Assembly (NCBI GenBank): GCA_903813345.2
Contig: CAIIXF020000003.1
Coordinates: forward strand, 33,839,000-33,902,999
DNA length: 64,000 bases
Source: Owenia fusiformis
Taxonomy: Eukaryota > Annelida > Polychaeta > Sabellida > Oweniidae
Direction of reading: 5' to 3'
Part shown: in pieces, positions 20,101-33,386 of the stretch
Layout of the letters: each line of letters starts with the position of its first letter
How positions within the stretch are numbered: the stretch's first letter is position 1
Notes under the pieces: model-generated
The model's input: only the letters and a program-made list of their open reading frames with translations
Told to the model about the DNA's origin: nothing
Database searches by the model: none
Translations under genes and position numbers: made by a program

Positions 20101-23097
20101 CAAGGAATAGATTAGGAAATTGAAGAATGAAATCATGTGATCGGGATATGAAGAAAACTAATGTTGTTATTAGAAAATAAAATTTAGCCTAGACAAAGAT
20201 GTATTTGTGGTATTTAAAGGTTTTTAAGAAGAATTCTATTCAACTATTTATTTTCTAGAGCATGTAAAGAATGCGACCGCAAGCCCAGTAATACAGACTC
20301 TACTGTTGGTACTGAGTAAAAAGGGACCAAAGAGATGCCATAAAATCATCAACCAGATTTTCCTTGAAGAAGCAAGGTGTGTATGAATATGGTATAAAGG
20401 CTATTCAAACATGGACCCATCAAAACCCCATCTTGCTTCATCAAGCTTCGGACCTATCCTCACCTTGATTCACGACAAATTATTGGTTATACACTAAATA
20501 AACAAACCCCAGCTGATGCGCTGTCTTGAATATCATAATATAATATAATATTCAGTCCATTGCCCAAAAGTCAACTGTTTTTCGAAGTCCATCGCTAAGA
20601 GTGAAAACTGGTTGCCATTGCTATTCAAACTGCCGGGACTTTGGAACCCTGGACATTTTTGTAAAATTAAAAATTTTGGATAGCAACCTAAAACTGACAT
20701 TTCTGGGACTGATATATGATATTGTATTGAAATAAGCAGAATATCATATCACCTCTTTTATCCAACCCATATTACTTTAATTTTAGTCTTGGTACATTGG
20801 CAGAAGATGAGATAGGATCACACATGGTGGAGCTTGTATTAAGTGTATTAGACAGTGAGCATTATGATTCAGCATACCAACAACATTTCAAAGGGAAGCT
20901 GCTGCAGCTGGCTTTACACCACACAGGCAACTTTGTAGTACAGACTCTCCTTAGTAAGGCCCACACTAAAGAACAGGTAGGTGTTTCACGAGTATTTATC
21001 ATTAATTGACTCCCTCGTGGGACTATAAAGACTTTAAATTGAGACATTCCATCTGAAATTGTCTTATCCAGCACATGTGACTGAAGCTGGCCAATCAGAT
21101 TCATGGATTTGCAATGGCCCAGTTTTTCAAACAAAACCTCGCACAATATTTTTATGAAATATTTGACTTTTCTTGGCTTACAGTTTGAAGCAATGTACAA
21201 GGAGTTAAGTCACCATATAGAAGACATTCTAGCTGCGAACCACATGGGAGTCATTGTGAAAATTGCTGAAACTTGTGTAAGACTAGGCACCAGACAGGAT
21301 AAATTTTACAAGGTAAGATGTCTGGTTGTGTTGAAAGCTGATGTAAACTACAAACTTAAGACTTGTCACGTATATTTTATCAGAGAGCAAAATAGAGTCG
21401 CTCTTTCCTCTCAGTAAAGAAAGATGCCTTAATCCAGAGGAACTTTTAAATTTGCAATTAGCTATTTCATCAAATCATGTGTTATTCTTTAAATTTTGAA
21501 TTGTTTGTATTTTCAGAATATCACCAAGGCATTCCATTGTCACAAGCCTGAGGAAAGACAGCAACATGTAGTGAGACTTCTTACATCACTGACCGCATAT
21601 GAGGTCTACTTTGGTTTAGAAGTTAAACCAACTGAAGAATCAGATGAAGGTGATGAAAAAGACACCAAAGCTGCAGAGGTGAATATTTAAAGCATAAAGC
21701 ATATTGAATGATCTGTTTATTTTGAGACAATATTCATTCAGGAAATATATTTTTGATACATACTTCGCTCTGAACTTTTATTCAGTTTCATCAATAGAAT
21801 ATACATGTAGTCAAGCAAGTCATATTGTATTTGTACATTTTTATTAGAATTTGTTCAGAGAAAAAATCAAACAATATTCAGATAGAATTATGTGACCTAG
21901 TCAATGTTTTCATTTTCATAGTTCATTTCTATTATGAGACTCTTGGTACTTGGAAAAGGCAGGTTAGTGTCAGCATTCCTACATGAAGTTCTGGGTTCAA
22001 TTCCCCTTCCTAGCCATTAGTTCAAAGTTCAGTCCTTTTAATGTTTGTCTTTTAGCCGACTCCTGTAGAGAAAGAACTGACAGTGTTCAACTACCATGGT
22101 TCCATGTTACTACAACAATTGCTAAAGTTTGGCAATCCAAAGTCTCTTGTAACAAGCATCTTGAGCTTAACCCAGAGGGAGCTGACATCGATGGCATGTA
22201 ATCCAATAGCATGTCATATCATAGAGTCCTTCATTAAGAGCCCCAGTATAGGAGAGACCAGTCATGACAAGCTCTATACCAAACTACAGGTATGTAGGTT
22301 AATTAAAGGTTCTGTTGCTTGTCATTCAAGGCATTCACCATTCACCCTAGTATTAGGACAGGCCAGCTATGACGATCTATTTAAAGCTAAGGTATTGTTG
22401 TCAGTGGTTGATGAATTTGTGCTCTGCCTATGTAGGGTGTCACAGAAAACACAATGTCACAATAATTACGGGGTACCAATAGCATAGCATTGTAATGTAC
22501 ATGTCATAAATCTGAATGTAATAAATTCCCGTTTTCTGCTTCCAGGGCTGCTATTCAGTGATTGCGTGTGACCGAACAGGAAGTAGAGTAATTGACACCT
22601 TGTGGAACTGCGCTATACTCAAACATAAGTTCATAATGGCTGAAAACCTAGCTAAGGAATCTGAAAAATTGCGAAACAATAACTTTGGAAAGTTTGTATT
22701 CAGAAACTGTGGCATTCATAATTTTATTCATCGCAGACAGGACTGGAAAGAAAACCAAAAAGGGAATATTAGAAAACGAAAAATTTTAGATGGAATTTTC
22801 GATGATGAAAAGCCTCAGAATAAGAAACGTCAAAATGACATCTCTCATGAGGAAAATATTCAAATGGACGATTTTTTTAGTGTAAATGGCACGGATGACT
22901 CATCACCACCCAAAAACGCAGATTCAGATTCTAAATCCTCAAAACAGGACAGATTCTCAAAGAAAGATTTTGGAAATAAAAAATCAAAGGGGAAAAATTT
23001 GAAAAAAGATAGGTTTAAAACAAAATCAGATGGACAAATTAAAGATAAAGGAATGTTGAAACTTCTTGATGACATGCAACCAAGTCGGAAGAAATAA
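5186..23097 (+). CDS. NOP9: Nucleolar protein 9, Pumilio-repeat ribosome biogenesis factor
   Basis: Nucleolar RNA-binding protein of the Pumilio-like superhelix class that binds pre-rRNA during 40S maturation. Coding exons: 5186-5330, 12170-12646, 19936-20052, 20259-20376, 20787-20976, 21184-21312, 21517-21678, 22056-22289, 22546-23097. Total 2,124 bp, 707 aa; all junctions are GT-AG and in phase. Family-matching stretches include LDDNVLGYYRKVSETI (exon 1), ISVSRNQTASRIIEQL and VCMDRFASHVVQALILHSPQ (exon 2), DEIGSHMVELVL, HTGNFVVQTLLSKA, FHCHKPEERQQHVVRLLTSL with TAYEVYFGL, NPIACHIIESF and CDRTGSRVIDTLW. These follow the N-to-C order of human NOP9 (636 aa). Extra length lies in an Asn/Asp linker in exon 2 and a Lys/Asp-rich C-terminal tail, consistent with nucleolar targeting. 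Introns 1 and 2 are about 6.8 and 7.3 kb and full of repeats; intron 2 contains another gene. Confidence 0.95.
5406..6238. mobile_element. Non-autonomous inverted-repeat element, copy B
   Basis: Terminal inverted repeats of about 140 bp begin CAATCAAATTTTTTATTCTG at 5406 and end with the mirror at 6238; both flanks read TA (5404-5405, 6239-6240), fitting a TA target duplication. The interior matches copy A in reverse orientation. It lies in NOP9 intron 1, 75 bp after exon 1. Confidence 0.85.
6382..6566 (+). repeat. Dispersed repeat, copy 1 of a direct pair
   Basis: Starts AGTAAGGTACAATTAAATGC and ends TAGTCTGAATATAAT; the same sequence with mismatches recurs in the same orientation at 8921-9106. 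No coding capacity. Confidence 0.8.
6849..7754. mobile_element. Foldback element with ~70-bp terminal inverted repeats
   Basis: TTAGGTATGGTAATCATT at 6849 is mirrored at the end of the element at 7754, and the match runs inward about 70 bp to the CTTCACAAAGTTCATGAAG block. A second inverted-repeat element is nested just inside the left arm. The TTAGGTATGG end resembles the TTAAGGTATGAG end of unit X at 36756. Confidence 0.85.
6917..7225. mobile_element. Nested MITE, ~80-bp terminal inverted repeats
   Basis: GAAGTACCAAGGAAAGACCA at 6917 is mirrored by the sequence ending CCTTGGTACTTC at 7225, with arms of about 80-90 bp that include the 12-mer TGGGCGATAATA. It lies inside the element at 6849-7754. 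The open frame on the minus strand here is not a gene. Confidence 0.85.
7755..8920. other. NOP9 intron 1 stretch, nothing recognised
   Basis: AT-rich DNA without an exon, RNA gene or clear repeat end that I can support. There is a weak inverted pair around 8505-8540 and 8720-8745 (CGCCAATTGTATGGGTT and its mirror), suggesting one more decayed element. Confidence 0.5.
8921..9106 (+). repeat. Dispersed repeat, copy 2 of a direct pair
   Basis: Same family and orientation as 6382-6566, about 2.5 kb apart, with scattered substitutions and small indels. Confidence 0.8.
9340..10194. mobile_element. Non-autonomous element, short terminal inverted repeats
   Basis: TGTAGAAGTGGAAACTTTAA at 9340 is mirrored by the sequence ending TTTCCACTTCTACA at 10194, an inverted repeat of about 20 bp. 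The interior has one copy of TGGGCGATAATA (9446-9457) and no convincing protein. No clear target duplication. Confidence 0.7.
10624..10908. repeat. Short hairpin element in NOP9 intron 1
   Basis: CAACTACAACAACCCC and TGTAGTTTGGACCATAAAT (10624-10680) pair with ATTTATGGTCCAAACTGTAG and the GTTGTGGGG that follows it (about 10876-10905). This is a MITE-like hairpin with no coding capacity. Confidence 0.75.
11162..11920. mobile_element. Non-autonomous element with internal repeats
   Basis: Ends read TCCCAACAAACGA on the left and GTTCGTTGGGA on the right, a short terminal inverted repeat. The interior has a CCGTC pyrimidine stretch (11200-11235) and repeated 'caaaatggctgcc' blocks. The GTTCGTTGGGATTTGCTACTCCG right end resembles the sequence at 31020-31065 in the MRPS17 intron. 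Confidence 0.7.
12647..13759. other. NOP9 intron 2 stretch upstream of the nested channel gene
   Basis: AT-rich intron sequence with no exon or repeat end I can support. The promoter elements of the nested gene start at 13760. Confidence 0.5.
13760..13795 (+). promoter_or_regulatory. TATA box and initiator of the nested channel gene
   Basis: TATAAAA at 13760-13766 is followed by a TCAGTAT initiator at 13789-13795 whose A (13791) lies 31 bases from the start of the TATA box, the usual core-promoter spacing. The predicted 5' leader is 123 nt to the ATG at 13914. Spacing and motifs are seen; use as a promoter is inferred. Confidence 0.55.
13914..15623 (+). CDS. DEG/ENaC-family sodium channel subunit, intronless
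   Basis: Predicted amiloride-sensitive trimeric cation channel subunit of the plasma membrane. The 569-aa product has the family layout: cytoplasmic N-terminus with the gating His-Gly motif (VLHGIKNV, residues 54-55), TM1 near residues 68-86, the post-TM1 motif FPTVTICPLN (111-120), a large Cys-rich ectodomain with N-glycosylation sequons (for example FSNCVQDFLIERCGCGSVSY, followed by DCNCPPPCDQITY), and TM2 with DLGGTLGLCLGGSMIGVVEI. The G-G-S at 529-531 occupies the G/S-x-S selectivity filter. Length is normal for the family (about 500-650). ATG 13914 is chosen over an upstream TTG in frame because it has A at -3. The gene is a single exon on the NOP9 sense strand in NOP9 intron 2. Subtype (ASIC-like or peptide-gated) cannot be set from sequence alone. 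Confidence 0.95.
   Translation: MTKPTIDYFTKSEKVIDDTRDKQTFGEMVQPESKNETVSIKEYFYQWVDNSVLHGIKNVRASKNIPLRIFWCFAVLNFTVTFVLFGKHQILLFISMPVKQVQTIEATQFQFPTVTICPLNAYSRSNKENFQGNSSTASSLFFNSLDNFALGRNAVFSTSIISSNRQFTYRNIPYAELQQMGHQAKDFIVSCRFKNAGCTYENFEVLESVAYQNCFSFVANETVDVAGELMGLSVVLFTEDEVHSDAIKGVDKYKTIAYTAADRPSDYSAGVKVFINPPGTPIDVATGGITAAVGMTTDIGLNVENVKWLNDPYPNQACVLSTEIENHHNDTYSQETCFSNCVQDFLIERCGCGSVSYASTPKESPPEDMCGYFANVTMLPSVYDGIFEWICLVQNQKMFNATTKADCNCPPPCDQITYKPTISQGVFLPSSYQYSFLERLAGTACPEDSSDLPKYYSLLMGAVMNENGTKADCNKALETILEEELVSKNFLRVNVKFASTLVSTTTMTPDYTGSDLFSDLGGTLGLCLGGSMIGVVEIFELLGGLFVKILRKIKATSVKPMAKTLKTAW
15741..15950 (+). repeat. Dispersed repeat with 'ctggctacgcctatg' end
   Basis: Shares GTGCGATTGTGGCATAAACA, CAACTTACTTCAAAATTGAG and GAAGCTTCAAATAAAAAGCA with the reverse strand of 50700-50840, and ends with CCCCCTGGCTACGCCTATG. 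It overlaps the probable 3' UTR of the channel gene, where AATAAA occurs near 15856. Confidence 0.75.
16448..17441. mobile_element. ATGTCACCACC element with ~130-bp internal tandem repeats
   Basis: Starts with a palindrome (ATGTCACCACC, AAAA, GTGGTGACAT) at 16448 and ends with GGTGGTGACATTTTGTCATG near 17409-17441. Between lie six units of about 125-180 bp starting CATCTACATGTTCTCAGAA at 16616, 16741, 16881, 17061, 17187 and 17321, each with TTTGACATTTGACCTTCAAT and AATGACCTTCTCAAGGTCAA blocks. A rearranged relative is at 34236-34560. Confidence 0.85.
17685..17820. repeat. ~45-bp tandem repeat, three copies
   Basis: TTTACATAGACRTGTRTAAS followed by TACACTCCCCTCTATAAGTTTG-like text recurs three times. 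Confidence 0.8.
17821..18904. other. NOP9 intron 2 stretch, nothing certain
   Basis: Mostly AT-rich. The segment 18510-18690 is less AT-rich and contains GATTCCTCGGCTAGCGAGGG and several CCAATCAG boxes; it could be part of a dispersed repeat or a regulatory region. No coding exon seen. Confidence 0.4.
18905..18985 (+). repeat. Solo arm of the 2462-2988 foldback family
   Basis: AGGTGATCTGCTCAATTACG, CTGGTTACC and GGTAACAAAATGACGGAACG followed by TCGAAGGTACGATTTT match the outer left arm of the element at 2462, with no mirrored partner nearby. Confidence 0.8.
18986..19935. other. NOP9 intron 2, 3' part, nothing recognised
   Basis: AT-rich intron sequence ending at the TTTTCAG acceptor of NOP9 exon 3 at 19935. 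No gene or clear repeat end. Confidence 0.5.
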
Positions 23098-23996
23098 CAT
23101 TGATATTTGATTTTAGAAAATAATATTTAATATTGTTTTAACAGGTTCAAGTTATATTGTATTTAAAATCAGTTTGACTCTTTGTAAGTAAAATCATCAT
23201 TTGTCTAACATGATACAGCAAAGTGATTACCTGTAAAGTGAGGTAAATGGAAATGTCACTCTAGCACATAATATGTCACTCTCATGAAACATGTTGAACA
23301 CTGTATGTGTATAGTACAATAAAATTATACATGAGGCAGCATGAATCAATTAAACTATTGTCTTGATTTCTTATAATTTCACCAAGATCATACCTGAGGG
23401 TTTGGAAATGTTTTAAACTTACTTTCAGTATCAGTCACTCCTAAAATTGCTTTAGCTTGAGAAAATCATTTTCATGCAAATGTTTGGTGATTGCATAAGA
23501 ACAATATTAAATATTGGGAAGACTCGCTAGCATAAAATAGAAAACTTAACATTTTGGAAAGCATCTTTAACTTGACAAAATACATCCAACTCAAATATTT
23601 GATAAATATGAACAGAATAATTGATGAATATGAATAGGATTTGCTTATAATTGGAAGATCTAACCATGGATGGGAGATGCACAGATATTATATGCCATTT
23701 ATTTTTACCCTTGTCAACTTTTATCCAACTTTATTGCTTATTGTAAACAAATGGTGTAAATCAAATCAATAAAGGCTATCGTGAAAAAGAGAATATATAC
23801 AGATAATATAAACTTCATTTTGATTTTTTAATTATTTATTTCATTGAGAAGTAGTTCTAGAAATCTAGAACACCTTCTATCTGAGCATGATAACATTCTG
23901 AATACTTTTGATTACCACAAATTATAACTTTCCAACAGAAATAATGTGCTTCAGTTACACTAGTGCCTATTAAGGTAATGTGGTTCTATATTTTTA
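23098..23996. other. Convergent 3' UTR region of NOP9 and the C5orf22 homologue
   Basis: AATAAA on the plus strand at 23318-23323 is a candidate NOP9 poly(A) signal. On the minus strand AATAAA (TTTATT at 23835-23840) is a candidate signal for the C5orf22 homologue. The rest is unremarkable AT-rich DNA. Confidence 0.5.
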
Positions 23997-28112
<4,116 letters not shown>

Positions 28113-28699
28113 TTTAGCAGGCATCCAACTATTTTAGTTTTTAAAAATCTTTTTACCTCCTGATAGGAGAGCTCTTATAGAGAGCGTTATGTGTCAGTGT
28201 GGTCCACATGTTTCAGAAGTGATTTGATCACCGACCTTAAGATTGCATTATTCCAGGCTGGCCCTGCCTTAGTTTAACTACATGTAGTTCCCTCATTTCG
28301 AACTAAAGTTTTATTTTGTCATTCCTGGACACCTTAACAATAAATACCTGTCTTAGGTGTTATATTCCAGTGTCATCTGGAGTTCTATGTTGCTCACTTT
28401 ACTTCAGCTTTAACAAGATCAACTTAATGTTTTATCAAGAAATACACAAATAGGACAGAAGATTATTTCTATTTGATATATTTGGTGGTTTTATATTTTT
28501 CATCCTAGAGGACCATCCCGGGAGGAATATGGAACTTATTTTTGAAAGTACCTCTCACTGAATGCTCAGTCTTTGTAGTTGTATGAAGTCTATTCTTGGT
28601 GTAATGAGTTTAGTTCATTTCACTGACAATATTATAATTCATTCAAAGTAAAAGGCCCATGGACATCATCTGGAATCCTCCAGCTTATCTAGAAAGTCC
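28113..28699. other. Upstream region of the C5orf22 homologue
   Basis: 5' flank or leader of the gene at 28112 and intergenic DNA. A hairpin CCTCCTGATAGGAG occurs near 28157. No gene seen. Confidence 0.4.
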
Positions 28700-29239
28700 T
28701 TTAAAGTCCCCACATAAAGTTTAAAAATATGTTTTTATTCATTTTCTATTTCATTCATTCATTTACTATTTGTTGTGACTTCAAGAGTAATTTTTTGAGA
28801 TCTTTGAAAAGCTTTTCATTTCTTAATATTCAAATTTCCCAGTTTTCCAAATAAATGTTGAATTTTTTTAATCCTCAAATATTCCACTATACAGCTTTAC
28901 AATGCAAAAACATTATCTTTTAACACCAATGCTAAGATTGATCAAAGGACACACTATTTCAATAATAAAAATTTCACATCTAATGTACCACTTTGTGTTT
29001 TAGCATATTAAAAATATTTTGCATCCAACTTTTTTTTTAAATTGAATTTTTTTTCAATGTCAATATTTTTTAATATGCTTAACTTCAAAAATTAACTACA
29101 ATTTTGAAATACTTTGGTGAGAATTATAGCGCTTATTAAAAGATAAATGTGACCTCTAAAAAATCAAGATTTTTTAGAACAAAAAGTCCTTCAAAAACCA
29201 CTTTTTTACAAAACTTTAAACTTTATATGGGGCATTTAA
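28700..29239. mobile_element. AT-rich inverted-repeat element between C5orf22 homologue and MRPS17
   Basis: TTTAAAGTCCCCACATAAAG at 28700 is mirrored (two or three mismatches) by the sequence ending CTTTATATGGGGCATTTAA at 29239, with inner AT-rich pairs such as GCATATTAAAAATATT near 29000 and its mirror near 29065. No protein. Confidence 0.7.
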
Positions 29240-29753
29240 GGGTTATGTGGCAATAACATGTACACAACTAAAGTCATAATTGGAAAACCTATATTTGTTT
29301 TATATTTACTATACTCTAGTATTTTATTTACACCAATATAATTTACAGATGTAATAATTCTTGTGACAGGGGGGAGTTCTGCTATGTTATATGTATCCAC
29401 TTTATTAAACAATTCAGTAATTTACTTTGATCAACTGAAATTTCAAATTATTACAGTATCTTTGGTATATGTGTAACACTTCAATATTCCTTGATGTGGT
29501 TGGTAAGTATTGCTATTCTGCTAATTCTGCTGCAATTAGATGAGGCATGATTATCCCTAAGAGATACACTAGAACATTAATTGTTTGTTACACCCTCCAA
29601 CTGTCTGTTATTAAACACCAACCTCTTGCCAGTCATCAAGTTCTGAATCATCTTCTCAAATAAGTAATCCCAATGAGTTTAGACTGTCATGCTCCCGCTC
29701 ATCACAGATTGATATCCCTCAATAGATGAACAATGAACATCCTAATTAGTTGT
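29240..29753. other. 3' flank of MRPS17, nothing else recognised
   Basis: Downstream side of MRPS17 on the minus strand; the 3' UTR presumably lies here. No other gene or repeat seen. Confidence 0.4.
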
Positions 29754-32700
29754 CTATTGTTTACTACTACCAGTAACTGATTTTAATGTTTCATCATCCA
29801 TTGAGTCTATCATCCCTGTACTTTTAGCTTCCTCATATTTTTCAATAATTGAACTGTCGTGATAATCATCTAAAAATTCAGTGCCTCTACATGGTCTCCC
29901 AGTTACTGGGTCAATTGCCCGTCCAACTTTAAAGACAATTTCTTTCAGTTCATATCGCACTCTGGGTTGAACTTGCTTCTTGAGTTCCTCAATCAGAACG
30001 ATGTCGCCTTGAGAACATTCTTCATTTTTGTCAAATACCCAAAAGTCTTCCTTCTCCGTGAAATACTGAAATGATAAGATAGACATCCAGATGATTACAT
30101 TTATGTATGATAGTTTGGTGGGACAATTGTCTGACCCCTAATTACAATTACTAATGGTCTGCCATATTTAAAAACATCTAAATTGTTTAACTTTATCTCT
30201 TTATAGCGTGAAATTGTGATCTAAAGATGGCAGCTAGGTTATCAGATGTAAGATAAATGGGAATGTACTTAAAACCCTTCGACCTACGACCCTTCGACCC
30301 TACGACTTACTGGGTGTCAAGAATTTTTGGAATATATTTTATTGAAAAACCCTTCGACCTCTGATTTCCCAGTCCAATTTACTAAATGATTACGTATACT
30401 GCCCTGTCAACCCTCATGCATTAGGCGTGATTGTCACGCATTTGCTGGAAAAATAGAAATCACGCATCAATTTAGCGTGTATGATCAAATATCACGCAAA
30501 CCACGCATTTTGTTGAAATTTTTAAAAAAGAATTTTTGACACGGTAAAATACCGAACGGCGAAAAAAGCGAACGCATTCCGTTCGGTCTTTGCATGCGAG
30601 TGCTCTTTATGTCACGCATTTGGTACAAAATATGTGTATATATCACGCATTTGTTTCGAAAATATTCACACCTGTCAAAATTGTGTCAAAATTCTAAGTT
30701 GCTGTAACTGGGAAGAGTAATAGGCTATGGAGCGATTTTTGCATATATAATTTGTGAAAACTCATAAGCATGGGACACTATCTTATGACACTTTGGCAAG
30801 TAGGCAGCCGTTTTGAAAAATGGCTTCTAACTTAGTGTGTGTTATTTTGCATATTAACTCGCAAAGTAGTGGACCTATTTTTTCACATTTGATATGTTGA
30901 TACTCATAAGCATGGCACATTGGCCAGGTGGCCATTTTGAAAAGTGGCCTCTATTTTAAAGTCTTATTTTACTTTTTTACTAAAACTTGAAAAGTAGTTG
31001 AACGATTTTGAGATCAAAAGTTCGATGGGATTTGCTCCACCTTGCGTTGCTGTTATCTAGTTCTGAAATGTTTCATATCTATGTCTAATAAATATAGTTG
31101 TATAGATGTGTTTGTAATAACCTTTATGCCCTTAAAATGTATATATTCAGGGGGGGGGGACATTCGTGGGTTCAAGTGGACCACTCCATTGGCCAAATAT
31201 TCTCTCAAAATCAGTACAATTTTTCACGATTCTGAGCATTTTCAAGATTTCTGGGCCACTTGAAAATTGTCAAATGTTCACCCCTTGATCCTTTTGAAAA
31301 ACTTAAATTGGCAAAAGCTGATTATACGAACCTGATATGACCTAGCTTGCAAGCTTTTTCTTGAGTTTGTGTTTATTTTCCTTGTACCCTTGCATGCTTT
31401 GGATTTTGTAGGATGCAAAACAAAGAATCTACTTATTTAGTTGGCATTAGATTCTTAACTATACAAATTGAATCAAAGTTGATAAAATCAAAAGACGGTT
31501 CTCTTTAAACTATATAAAAAATTTGACCTCCTGAAAATATGCACGATGCGCCACTGTTACAATGTGATGGGAAAAGCACAAATATTTTTACTGAGGAGGT
31601 AAGAAACGTTCACATTCGAATGTGCTTATGTTGACATATATTGTTTTTACATTTTCAAGCTCTAATATAAAGTTTATGTAAATAAAAAAAAATTATCTGC
31701 GTAATGTCAAAGAACAATCATTTAGTTAAAAAAAATAAAAAGGCGAATACGGGATTTAAACCCGGGCCTCCCGCGCGCCAGGCGAGCATTCTACCGCTAG
31801 ACCACCGTGATATTATGAATGGTGTAAGTAATTAAACGCTACTTATTTTGAATGCTATGATTCGGAAGTGACGTCACGTTTTTGTTCATCATTCAAAATG
31901 ATAATGTTCATCCCCGAAACAACCCAAGATTGCGTTTCGGGGCAAAGTCCAGCTTAAATATCTTTAACTCTCTTGGGACAGATTCTTAAGTTCTATACAC
32001 AAAGTAATATTTCCAGCAACTTCATATGGACTGAGAAATAGAAGGTCGAAGGGATTTTATAAAAATATATTTCAAAAATTCTTGACACGCTGTAAGTCGT
32101 AGGTTGCAGGGTCGAAGGGTCGAAGGGTTTTTAGTACATTCCAGATAAATGGGGGAAATATTTGGTGAAAATGACCAAAGTACAGTTGAAATGACAGTTG
32201 GAGGGCCTGAGATCAGGATATTAGTTCAAATCTTTTGGATCAGCCAGTTATAATGTCAGAAAATAATGACATTTTCAATGTTGGCATCAAGTGAGACCAT
32301 CATAAAATGTTATGTTTGTCTATGTTCGTCTCAGGCGTCAATCACTCACATGCTATCTATTGCAAGACTTATGACTGGCACAACTGTCACCATGTTATTA
32401 AGTGTTTTTAAGTTTTGCAAGGATCCTGCTATGACCATGGTAGTGTTATCGTGAAAGCCTGGTATAACCGTGACAATGCTGTATTATATTGCAAGGCCTG
32501 TCATGACCGTTGTAAGGTGCAAAAACTTTCGAACGGAACTCGTTCGCTTTTTTACGGCGTTCGCTTTTTTTAACGAATTGGCATTTTATAAAAAAGTTTT
32601 TAAAAATATCAACATCATGCGTGATTTGCGTGACATTTTATCATACACGCTTAATTCATGCATGATTTCTATTTTCCCAGCATTGACAGGGCTGCTAAAA

Positions 32701-33180
32701 TATCAGCCATTCTCAAACTATAGCTTTTTCTCATCACATACAGCACTAAGCACAACTTGTCATCCTCATGTTGTGTAAGACCCTGGTCAGCCCTATTTAG
32801 AAACTCTACAAAGTATGAAACCGGCTCAAGAGGAGACTGTACTGTAATCAAAAAGGAACTCTCTACCTTGCATGTTGTACCTATACAGTTCCTCAGCTGG
32901 CTTTTGAAACAGTTGTGTTCAGTAAGATAAAGTTTAATATCGAATAAATATACAAAAAATATCATTTGAGTGGGCGATAATACATTACCTTCATGATGTA
33001 TGCGTCTAGTTCCCAATTCATTACTCGGACTTTGGTGATGTTTGGCTTTTTAAGATTTTCTACTACACGACCAATCAATAGACTCGTCGGTTTAACATTA
33101 GGTTTCATCTTTTCACGCACCTGCCTCAAGGTGACAGCCTTGGCAATGTCCGCCAAGATTTTGTGATAATTTTGGGCCAT
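29754..33180 (-). CDS. MRPS17: Mitochondrial small-subunit ribosomal protein uS17m
   Basis: Mitochondrial ribosome 28S subunit component that binds rRNA through an OB-fold. Two coding exons: 33180-32989 (64 codons, starts MAQNYHKILADIAKAV) and 30065-29754 (103 codons plus stop), joined in phase 0 by GT/AG sites, 167 aa. LLIGRVVENLKKPNITKVRV and the second-exon stretch ending in VFKVGRAIDPVTGRPCRGTE match vertebrate MRPS17 (GKVIGTKMQKTAKVRV and VFKVGKVIDPVTGKPCAGT). It is longer than human (130 aa), mainly at the N-terminus, where a mitochondrial targeting region is expected, and at the C-terminus. The 2.9-kb intron is packed with repeats. Head-to-head with ENY2, 206 bp between start codons. 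Confidence 0.95.
30257..30362 (+). repeat. CCCTTCGACC repeat, left member of an inverted pair
   Basis: GGGAATGTACTTAAAACCCT and TTCGACCCTACGACTTAC, then TGTCAAGAATTTTT, are mirrored at 32036-32146. The pair is about 1.7 kb apart in the MRPS17 intron. Confidence 0.85.
30680..31066. repeat. Decayed repeat with ~130-bp internal copies
   Basis: ACTCATAAGCATGG, 'gccattttgaaaa' and AAGTAGT phrases recur with a period of about 130-140 bp. The right end GGGATTTGCTCCACCTTGCG with the following GTTGC resembles the right end of the element at 11162-11920. Confidence 0.65.
31148..31330. repeat. Copy of the 55232-55433 repeat family
   Basis: Starts with a CAGGGGGGGGGG run and shares TTCACGATTCTGAGCATTTT-like text with the element at 55232 (TTCACCATTCCGAGCACTTT). 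Confidence 0.65.
31742..31812 (-). pseudogene. tRNA-like sequence (Gly-type scaffold, GGC in anticodon loop)
   Basis: On the minus strand GGTCTAGCGGTAGAATG (A-box-like D arm), anticodon stem CTCGC/GCGGG around loop CTGGCGC, and CCGGGTTTAAATCCCG (B-box-like T arm) are all present, closely resembling tRNA-Gly(GCC), and a T-run follows as a Pol III terminator would. The 7-bp acceptor stem does not pair (ATCACGG against ATTCGCC), so this is probably a pseudogene or tRNA-derived fragment, not a working tRNA. Confidence 0.65.
32036..32146 (-). repeat. CCCTTCGACC repeat, right member of an inverted pair
   Basis: Mirror of 30257-30362: AAAAATTCTTGACACGC, TAAGTCGTAGG, GGGTCGAAGGGTCGAAGGGT, AGTACATTCC. 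Confidence 0.85.
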
Positions 33181-33386
33181 TTTGATTATAACACATTCCA
33201 ATTTATTGGAAATATAACAGAACAAACACCGAACGCTGGCGCATGAAATCTATACAATATAAATAAAGACAATAATTAATTGTAATGTATTAACAATATT
33301 GTTATGTAATTTTGAGTTATTATGGATTTTACTTTTATTACACATTGTACAAATATTTGGAATGTGTACTTCAAAATTTACAAAGA
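33181..33386. promoter_or_regulatory. Divergent promoter between MRPS17 and ENY2
   Basis: 206 bp between the MRPS17 ATG (minus) and the proposed ENY2 ATG (plus). GCTGGCGCATGAA at 33235-33247, 55 bp upstream of the MRPS17 ATG, is shared with the AFG3L2/NOP9 promoter (GCTGGCGCCCATGAA). No TATA box seen. Confidence 0.6.

Larger units (their letters stand above)
30402..32695. mobile_element. CACGCA-rich element, ~200-bp inverted ends (hAT-like family)
   Basis: The left end CTGCCCTGTCAACCC (about 30400) and subterminal CACGCA-rich sequence to about 30600 are mirrored at about 32515-32695, ending TTGACAGGGCTG. The same family occurs as a complete 506-bp copy at 58067-58572. Either this is one 2.3-kb element interrupted by other repeats or two opposed copies; I cannot decide. 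Confidence 0.7.
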
